Source of the DNA: Candidatus Sabulitectum sp.
GTDB taxonomy: Bacteria > Fermentibacterota > Fermentibacteria > Fermentibacterales > Fermentibacteraceae
Direction: 5' to 3'
Assembly: GCA_023145935.1 (NCBI GenBank)
Contig: JAGLDB010000101.1
Location: 1 to 6,726 of the forward strand
DNA: 6,726 nucleotides
Within the stretch, counting starts at the first letter, position 1; the number at the start of each line of letters is the position of its first letter. Below are positions 1 to 4,677 of this stretch, piece by piece. The position numbers and the translations under genes were made by a program. The notes under the pieces were generated by a model, which was not told where the DNA came from, did not search any database, and worked only from the letters and a program-made list of their open reading frames with translations.

Positions 1-647
1 TGAATCCTGTAAAACTTGTTATCGAAAATTATCCGGAAGAGAGAACTGAACATTTTGACTATGTGATAAACCCGGAAGATGAATCTGCAGGTACCCGTGC
101 CACGCCGTTTACCAGAGAACTTTACATAGAGAGGGACGACTTCATGGAGGATCCCCCGAGGAAGTTCTTCCGGATGGGGCCAGGCCGGGAAGTCAGACTG
201 CGCTACGCATACCTCGTAACATGCACTGGTGTGAACAAAGACGAAGACGGCAACATCACAGAGATCAGATGCACTTATGACCCTGATACAAAAGGCGGAA
301 ACGCTCCTGACGGAAGAAGAGTCAAAGGAACACTGCACTGGGTCTCTGCAGCTCACTGTTTCCCGGCTGAAGTAAGGCTTTATGACCGACTGTTCAACAA
401 AGAAAACCCTATGGAGAAGGAGGAGGGAGTAGATTTCACCTCTCACCTGAACCCGGATTCTCTCACTGTAGTTACAAACTGCAAGGTTGAAGACCACATG
501 AAAAACAATGAGATCGGTTACATCTGCCAGTTTGAACGGAAGGGCTACTTCAGCATCGATCCGGATTCAACCCCTGAAAAAATGGTATTCAACCAAACCA
601 TCACTCTAAGAGATTCCTGGAAAAAACTGTATGGGAAGAAGAAATAA
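1..647 (+). CDS. glnS: Glutaminyl-tRNA synthetase, C-terminal part (5' end outside window)
   Basis: Charges tRNA(Gln) with glutamine in the cytoplasm, a class I aminoacyl-tRNA synthetase. The frame is already open at base 3 and encodes 214 residues to the TAA at 645-647. They match, nearly end to end, the two beta-barrels of the GlnRS anticodon-binding region. Landmarks recognised from the E. coli enzyme are NPVKLVIENY at the left edge, then KEVRLR-like GREVRLRYAY, VKGTLHWVSAAH, AEVRLYDRLF, LNPDSL, FERKGYF and the terminal FNQTITLRDSW. The Rossmann fold with HIGH and KMSKS-type motifs must lie to the left. The GTG at 63 is internal, because conserved GlnRS sequence continues upstream of it. 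Having GlnRS implies direct Gln-tRNA synthesis rather than dependence on GatCAB. The C-terminus ends in a short basic tail (KKLYGKKK) and shows no appended domain. Confidence 0.97.
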   Translation, partial: NPVKLVIENYPEERTEHFDYVINPEDESAGTRATPFTRELYIERDDFMEDPPRKFFRMGPGREVRLRYAYLVTCTGVNKDEDGNITEIRCTYDPDTKGGNAPDGRRVKGTLHWVSAAHCFPAEVRLYDRLFNKENPMEKEEGVDFTSHLNPDSLTVVTNCKVEDHMKNNEIGYICQFERKGYFSIDPDSTPEKMVFNQTITLRDSWKKLYGKKK

Positions 648-663
648 ATATCTGATCTGATCC

Positions 664-691
664 GGTGGATTGGCCTGCAGGCCAATCCACC
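664..691. terminator. Perfect 28-bp palindrome between convergent genes, probable bidirectional terminator
   Basis: The half-site GGTGGATTGGCCTG is followed directly by its exact reverse complement. As RNA it folds into a 12-bp stem with a TGCA loop. It starts 17 bases after the glnS stop and ends 26 bases before the stop codon of the opposing diguanylate cyclase gene, the usual place for a shared terminator. The plus side has only a weak T-rich flank (CTGGTTCTCC). The minus-strand flank reads into ATATTTATTTCTTCTT, so intrinsic termination should work better for the minus-strand transcript. A protein-binding palindrome is the alternative reading. Confidence 0.6.
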
Positions 692-716
692 TGGTTCTCC
701 ATGTAAGCCGTGTACG

Positions 717-1790
717 CTATTTCTGTGAGTAAATCAATACCTCTGTACGATTTCTCCCGTTGTTCTTTGCTTGATAAAGAGCCTTGTCTGCGTTGCAATA
801 CAACTGCTCCTTTGTAATGCCCTTCTGAAATTCTGCGATCCCCAGGCTTATGGTTTCAGTACTGTCTGTTGCAAATGGATACTGTTCAACTCTTCTACGG
901 ATCTTTTCAGCCAGCTGGAAAGCTCCGTCTGCATCCGTTTCAGGACAAACAACAGCAAATTCATCACCACCCACCCTGAAGACCATATCAGTTTCCCGTA
1001 CAAGACCAGCCACTTCCCTGGCAAGATCAACAAAAACCAGATCGCCAGTACCGTGGCCGTAACGATCATTGATAACCTTGAATTTATCCACATCAAAAAT
1101 TATCAGCGACAGGCTGGAACTGTATCTTGCGCTTCTGGTGATCTCCGCCTGAACAAATTTGTCGTATGATCTTCTGTTGAGCAACCCAGTCAAAGCATCA
1201 TGCGATGATTCATACTCCAGCTTCCTGCGCACATAGAGGATCACATACAGTATAACCAGTATAACCGTAACAGCATTTATTCCAAGAATCGTGTAGAACA
1301 ACTGGAAATTGCCAACTTTGCCCTCAGTTGCCATCTGTGCTGCAAGAACAACTGAATCAGCTACTTTCCAGCAGTGTTCACTCTCTGTTATTATTTCTTT
1401 CTCAATTGCCTGGGATGGGTTTATCTGGAACTCGAACAGCAGTCTCTCCAGGGAATGCCACTCCTCCCGCAGATTCAGAAGCCCGTCAAAGACACTCTCG
1501 TTTACCCCATGGTGTCTGCTTCTGTTCTCTTCTGATATGAAGTGGGCAAACAACCAGTTAATTTCTGCTGATATTTCATCCGACATATCTGTGGAATCTG
1601 CAAGCACGAGTTTTGTAACTCGCTGTATCGATCCCCGTATCATGCCGGTCTCATTTATTATTTTTGCATCAAACCGGAGATTCTCCACAGTGCGATGAAC
1701 ATGATAGGCCATAAGAAAGCCAAGGCTGAGCAACAGGAAGGAAAGAACAATTAGATATGTGGAAGGTCTTTTGTAATGCAGAACCCTCAA
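717..1790 (-). CDS. Membrane-anchored diguanylate cyclase (PilJ-like sensor plus GGDEF)
   Basis: Predicted to make c-di-GMP from two GTP at the inner membrane. Numbering from the TTG at 1790 (357 residues): TM helix about 11-29; a mostly helical periplasmic domain about 30-164; TM helix about 165-187; then, after roughly ten residues and no HAMP domain, a GGDEF domain from about 196 to 345. The domain shows HDALTGLLNRR (from 197), FDVDKFK with IND (232-242) and an exact GGDEF at 274-278. RETD at 265-268 lies exactly five residues before GGDEF, so the RxxD product-inhibition site is intact. The periplasmic part opens with DAKIINETGMIRGSIQRVTK, resembling the P-box of PilJ/NarX-type sensor domains; the ligand is unknown. 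The frame extends to a TTG at 1823 (368 residues), but that codon lacks a good ribosome site, whereas the TTG at 1790 has AAGGGG seven bases upstream. The gene is convergent with glnS and divergent from the peptidase, so it is probably monocistronic. Confidence 0.93.
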   Translation of the reverse strand: MRVLHYKRPSTYLIVLSFLLLSLGFLMAYHVHRTVENLRFDAKIINETGMIRGSIQRVTKLVLADSTDMSDEISAEINWLFAHFISEENRSRHHGVNESVFDGLLNLREEWHSLERLLFEFQINPSQAIEKEIITESEHCWKVADSVVLAAQMATEGKVGNFQLFYTILGINAVTVILVILYVILYVRRKLEYESSHDALTGLLNRRSYDKFVQAEITRSARYSSSLSLIIFDVDKFKVINDRYGHGTGDLVFVDLAREVAGLVRETDMVFRVGGDEFAVVCPETDADGAFQLAEKIRRRVEQYPFATDSTETISLGIAEFQKGITKEQLYCNADKALYQAKNNGRNRTEVLIYSQK

Positions 1791-1797
1791 AGAAGCA

Positions 1798-1803
1798 CCC
1801 CTT
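1798..1803 (-). promoter_or_regulatory. Ribosome binding site deciding the TTG start of the minus-strand diguanylate cyclase
   Basis: On the minus strand AAGGGG lies seven bases before the TTG at 1790-1788. No comparable purine tract precedes the upstream in-frame TTG at 1823. This favours the shorter protein, which places its first transmembrane helix about ten residues from the N-terminus. Confidence 0.6.
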
Positions 1804-1863
1804 ATGTTTATACAACCCTGCAACTAAGATAACATATCTGAGCTTACCTGGCTTCAGGGGCAA

Positions 1864-1887
1864 GGGTGGGGCGGCAGTACGCCACCC
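1864..1887 (-). terminator. GC-rich hairpin, possible terminator of a relic gene
   Basis: GGGTGG and CG on the left pair with CGCCACCC on the right, giving eight base pairs with a two-base bulge and a six-base loop (GCAGTA on the plus strand). On the minus strand it starts about 11 bases after the stop codon of the possible relic ORF ending at 1899, a terminator-like position. No T-run follows, so intrinsic termination is doubtful. It could instead be a structured 5' leader of the diguanylate cyclase mRNA. Confidence 0.35.
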
Positions 1888-1898
1888 CTGTTCCAGTA

Positions 1899-1991
1899 TC
1901 AGCGAACAATAGCAACCTGCCGGCTGCCACTGGAAACTGTGTAGTAAAGAGAATTCTCTATTGGACAAGCCTCGAGATATATTGAAACACC
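1899..1991 (-). pseudogene. Possible relic 3' end of an exported (T9SS/Por-like tail) protein
   Basis: The minus strand ends in a reading frame whose last residues are YYTVSSGSRQVAIVR, followed by TGA. This resembles the last beta-strands of Por/T9SS sorting or FlgD-like C-terminal domains, which typically end in GxYxYRLSSG, a short stretch and a final hydrophobic-Arg pair. The same frame stays open leftward in the gene sense to a TAA inside the start of the peptidase gene. Upstream of this tail nothing is recognisable, and no good start or ribosome site is present. A GC-rich hairpin follows the stop. It may be a leftover of a gene removed by rearrangement or simply a chance reading; the match is short. 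Confidence 0.22.
1948..1959. repeat. 12-bp perfect palindrome (possible operator)
   Basis: AGAGAATTCTCT is perfectly self-complementary and lies in the divergent region, about 135 bases before the peptidase start and 158 before the diguanylate cyclase start. Its placement suits a regulator site, but no second copy is seen in the window. Confidence 0.3.
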
Positions 1992-1993
1992 TG

Positions 1994-2008
1994 AATTCCC
2001 CGGGAATT
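1994..2008. repeat. Inverted repeat AATTCCC-C-GGGAATT (possible operator)
   Basis: Seven-base perfect arms flank a single central C. It lies about 85 bases upstream of the peptidase start, within the expected promoter zone, and is followed by TTTTAAC. The symmetry suits a dimeric regulator. No promoter elements can be assigned around it with confidence. Confidence 0.35.
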
Positions 2009-2064
2009 TTAACAGATTCGCCATGACTGGTTCACCTTTGCATATTCCATGAAAGGAAAAGATC

Positions 2065-2097
2065 ATGTTCACTTCTTTTGAAAGGCAGCTCCCATGA
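2065..2097 (+). other. 10-codon leader ORF overlapping the peptidase start (ATGA)
   Basis: The ORF reads MFTSFERQLP and its TGA overlaps the peptidase ATG by four bases at 2094-2097. Its ribosome site is strong: AAAGGA at 2052-2057, seven bases before the ATG. The peptidase also has its own site, AAAGG at 2081-2085, inside this ORF. A 4-base ATGA overlap is the classic arrangement for translational coupling. The peptide has no recognised family and may be only a coupling device or chance. Confidence 0.35.
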
Positions 2098-4499
2098 ATC
2101 GTTTGAGCTTAATACTTGTCCTGATCATTCTCACAGCATCTTCTGCGGTGGAGTACCTGGAGCCACACCAGACCATTATTGACATAGCAGATGCTCCTGC
2201 ATCTCCCCGAATCAGCATATCACCGGACTTTCAGTGGGGCATCCTTCGAACTCCCCGTAAGTACACCACAATACAGGAACTGGCTCAGCCGGAACTGAAA
2301 CTGGCTGGAATGCGTTTCAGACCGGAAACCCTGGCTCCCACACGAACATCTGTTTATACAGAAATAGAACTGCTGAACATGGAAACCATGGAAACTCACA
2401 GAATAGACGGCCTGCCTGATGAACTTCGTTCGCTGAGCAGAACATGGTCTCCCGACGGCACAATGGTTGCCATAACCAATGAAACAGCCAATGGAGTGGA
2501 ATTGTGGTTGATTGAAACTTCTTCGCTCTCTGCACAAAGGCTTACAGAACCGTCACTGAATCTTTCTGCAAGGGCATTTCCAAAATGGCTTCCCGCAAGC
2601 GATGGAATTCTGATATGCTTAAAAGTTGAAAACAGAGAGCCTCCTTCTTCTCAGAACTATGTACCGTCGGGGCCGGTAGTTCAGGAGACAACAGGAGAAG
2701 AGGCACCAGTCCGAACACTTCAGGATCTGCTGAAAAACCCTCGTGATGAAGATCTTTTCACTTACTACCTCACCTCGCAGCTCTCACTTGTTGAACTGAA
2801 CGGAAACATCTCGTCTGTTGGGGCTCCAGGAATTATCTGGGATTTTGACCCGGCGCCGGGAGAAGATCTAGTTCTTGTGCATATTCTGCATGAGCCATTC
2901 TCATATTCAGTTACTGCTTCAAGATTCCCAATGAGGATCGAAGTACGCGATCTTGAAGGACAAACCGTGCACACCGTGGCAGATCATCCTGTTCGCGACA
3001 ACATTCCCCTGGCTTTCGGAAGTGTGTACAACGGTCCCAGGTCTGTGGAATGGCGGGCGGATGCACCGGCAACACTGTGCTGGGTAGAAGCTCTTGATGG
3101 TGGAGATGCCGGCGAACCCGCAGACTACCGTGACAAAGTGTTTCTACTGAAAGCTCCATTTGAGGAAAGTCCGTGCGAGCTTGCGCTGCTTCAGAACAGA
3201 TATGGCGGAATCGACTGGGGGACAGATTCACTGGCACTGATATCTGAATGGTGGTGGCCCACAAGAAACATGAGAAGCTGGAGGATCGCGCCTGACTATC
3301 CTGCATTCACTCCTGAACTTGTATTTGATTACTCCTGGGAAGATGCCTACAACGATCCGGGAACACCCATGACAATGTTAAACGAAGCTGGCAGACGAAT
3401 CCTCTTCTCGCCTCACGGGGAATCAATATGGACGAAAGGAGACGGAGCATCCCCTGAAGGGAGCGTTCCATTCCTGAGAGAACTAAACCTGAATACACTT
3501 GAGTCTGTGGAGGTGTTTACTTCTAAAGCCCCATACTACGAAAGACCTGTGGCATTTGCAGACAATTCCGGGAATAACCTCCTCTTCCTCCGTGAATCTC
3601 CACAGGAGTATCCAAACTACTTCATGAGAAATCTCAGCGATGGTAGCGAGTATATAGTTACTGACTTCCCCTACCCGACTCCACAGTTACTTGGAACATC
3701 AAAAGAACTGATCACCTATACCAGGTCAGATGGCCTTGAACTTTCAGGAACCCTGTATACTCCACCTGGTTACTCAACGGCTGATGGTACTCTTCCAGTG
3801 ATAGTATGGGCTTATCCTGAAGAATTCATCTCTGCTGACGCTGCAGCTCAGATCACATCTTCACCCTATGAATTTGATTATGTAGGCTGGTGGTCTCCGC
3901 TGATCTGGCTCTCCATGGGATATGCCGTACTGGACAACCCCTCAATGCCAATTGTCGGCGAGAACAACAACAGTCCCAATGACACATACATAGAGCAACT
4001 TGTAATGAACGCCCAGGCGGCAGTGGATGCAGTTGTGAACATGGGAGTGGGAGACCGCAGCAGGTTTGTTATAGGAGGACATTCCTACGGTGCATTTATG
4101 ACAGTAAACCTTCTGGCCCATTCCGATATTTTTGCAGCAGGGCTGGCAAGATCCGGAGCCTACAACCGCACACTTACCCCATTCGGCTTTCAATCCGAGC
4201 AGAGAACTCTCTGGGAAGCCCCGGAAGTATATTGGCAGATGTCCCCCTTTATGTTCGCTGACAAAATCAATGAACCTCTGCTGATAATTCACGGTGCAGA
4301 GGACAGCAACTCAGGCACTTTCCCAATACAGAGTGAACGCCTGTTCGGGGCCATAAAGGGTGTGGGAGGAACATCAAGGCTGGTAATGCTTCCACTTGAA
4401 GGCCACTCCTATTCAGCCAGAGAGTCAGTTATGCACACCTTATGGGAAACAGGCAACTGGCTTGCCACTTATGCAGGAGCAGACGAAAACATGCAGTGA
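2094..4499 (+). CDS. Secreted S9 serine peptidase, glutamyl endopeptidase-like (S9D)
   Basis: An alpha/beta-hydrolase peptidase of the prolyl oligopeptidase family. The sequence closely follows plant chloroplast glutamyl endopeptidase (CGEP), which cleaves after Glu; that specificity is inferred here. Residues 1-18 are a Sec signal peptide (charged start, LILVLIILT core, SSA before V19), so it works outside the cytoplasm. A beta-propeller-like region spans about 40-520. It carries CGEP landmarks such as VRTLQDLLKNPRDEDLF, a WWWPTR motif and SPEGSVPFLREL. The hydrolase domain runs about 537-795. The triad is Ser664 in GGHSYGAF, Asp737 in HGAED and His771 in LEGHSYSARES. Also diagnostic are ARSGAYNRTLTPFGFQ and HTLWETGNWL. 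The protein stops 13 residues after TYAG-like sequence (YAGADENMQ) and lacks the long C-terminal tail of the plant enzyme. The ATG at 2094 has AAAGG eight bases upstream and puts the signal peptide at the very N-terminus. It has no obvious partner gene here. Confidence 0.95.
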   Translation: MNRLSLILVLIILTASSAVEYLEPHQTIIDIADAPASPRISISPDFQWGILRTPRKYTTIQELAQPELKLAGMRFRPETLAPTRTSVYTEIELLNMETMETHRIDGLPDELRSLSRTWSPDGTMVAITNETANGVELWLIETSSLSAQRLTEPSLNLSARAFPKWLPASDGILICLKVENREPPSSQNYVPSGPVVQETTGEEAPVRTLQDLLKNPRDEDLFTYYLTSQLSLVELNGNISSVGAPGIIWDFDPAPGEDLVLVHILHEPFSYSVTASRFPMRIEVRDLEGQTVHTVADHPVRDNIPLAFGSVYNGPRSVEWRADAPATLCWVEALDGGDAGEPADYRDKVFLLKAPFEESPCELALLQNRYGGIDWGTDSLALISEWWWPTRNMRSWRIAPDYPAFTPELVFDYSWEDAYNDPGTPMTMLNEAGRRILFSPHGESIWTKGDGASPEGSVPFLRELNLNTLESVEVFTSKAPYYERPVAFADNSGNNLLFLRESPQEYPNYFMRNLSDGSEYIVTDFPYPTPQLLGTSKELITYTRSDGLELSGTLYTPPGYSTADGTLPVIVWAYPEEFISADAAAQITSSPYEFDYVGWWSPLIWLSMGYAVLDNPSMPIVGENNNSPNDTYIEQLVMNAQAAVDAVVNMGVGDRSRFVIGGHSYGAFMTVNLLAHSDIFAAGLARSGAYNRTLTPFGFQSEQRTLWEAPEVYWQMSPFMFADKINEPLLIIHGAEDSNSGTFPIQSERLFGAIKGVGGTSRLVMLPLEGHSYSARESVMHTLWETGNWLATYAGADENMQ

Positions 4500-4523
4500 T
4501 ATTGCAATTGTCTCACCGGCTGC

Positions 4524-4576
4524 AGAGCAAAAGTAGACTTAATTCCCGTTCCTGGCACTAAACTTTCTTTTGCTCT
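4524..4576 (+). repeat. Inverted repeat with 10-bp perfect arms downstream of the peptidase gene
   Basis: AGAGCAAAAG (4524-4533) is exactly complementary to CTTTTGCTCT (4567-4576), with 33 bases between. Folding could add a few inner pairs (TTA with TAA). It starts 24 bases after the peptidase stop. The large loop and lack of a T-run after the second arm make it a poor intrinsic terminator. It may protect the 3' end of the mRNA or control the leader of the next gene. Confidence 0.4.
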
Positions 4577-4644
4577 ATGGAATGAAATATGCTTCTGGAG
4601 TGTAGTACATAGTCGCGGGTATTCCAGCAGAGGGTGGTGAAAGT

Positions 4645-4677
4645 ATGCATGCACTGGAAGGTTTTTCAATCTGTTGA
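4645..4677 (+). other. 10-codon leader ORF overlapping the GGDEF-ATPase start (TTGA)
   Basis: The ORF reads MHALEGFSIC and its TGA overlaps the proposed TTG start of the next gene by four bases at 4674-4677. GGTGA at 4636-4640, within AGGGTGGTGA, could be its ribosome site. The larger gene has only a TTG with GGAAGG twelve bases upstream, a weak arrangement on its own, so coupling from this ORF is plausible. Alternatively the true N-terminus begins at this ATG and a one-base error or a -1 shift around the T-run at 4662-4666 joins the frames. Confidence 0.35.

Larger units (their letters stand above)
1791..2093. other. Divergent intergenic region (diguanylate cyclase / peptidase)
   Basis: About 300 bases separate the divergent starts, so promoters for both genes must lie here. 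I found no convincing sigma-70 -35/-10 pair on either strand. The region holds a GC-rich hairpin (1864-1887), a 12-bp palindrome (1948-1959), an interrupted inverted repeat (1994-2008), a possible relic coding end on the minus strand (stop at 1899-1901) and a short leader ORF leading into the peptidase (from 2065). No tRNA or recognised riboswitch is visible. Confidence 0.6.

Noticed and set aside
63..65. GTG as the start of the first gene
   Set aside because: Conserved GlnRS residues (NPVKLVIENY) continue upstream in the same frame, so the codon is internal.
771..1169. 132-codon plus-strand ORF opposite the membrane diguanylate cyclase
   Set aside because: It is antisense to a clear GGDEF domain, has no recognisable motif and no convincing ribosome site, and is a frame shadow of the real gene.
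1821..1823. TTG at 1823 as the start of the membrane diguanylate cyclase
   Set aside because: No Shine-Dalgarno-like tract lies at a proper distance, whereas the in-frame TTG at 1790 has AAGGGG seven bases upstream. It remains a second choice.
1669..1968. 99-codon minus-strand ORF over the start of the diguanylate cyclase and the intergenic region
   Set aside because: It overlaps the real gene in another frame and has low-complexity composition with no family resemblance.
2049..2081. Another 10-codon ORF (ATG at 2049) before the peptidase
   Set aside because: It has no purine-rich ribosome site at the right distance and ends 12 bases before the peptidase start without overlap.
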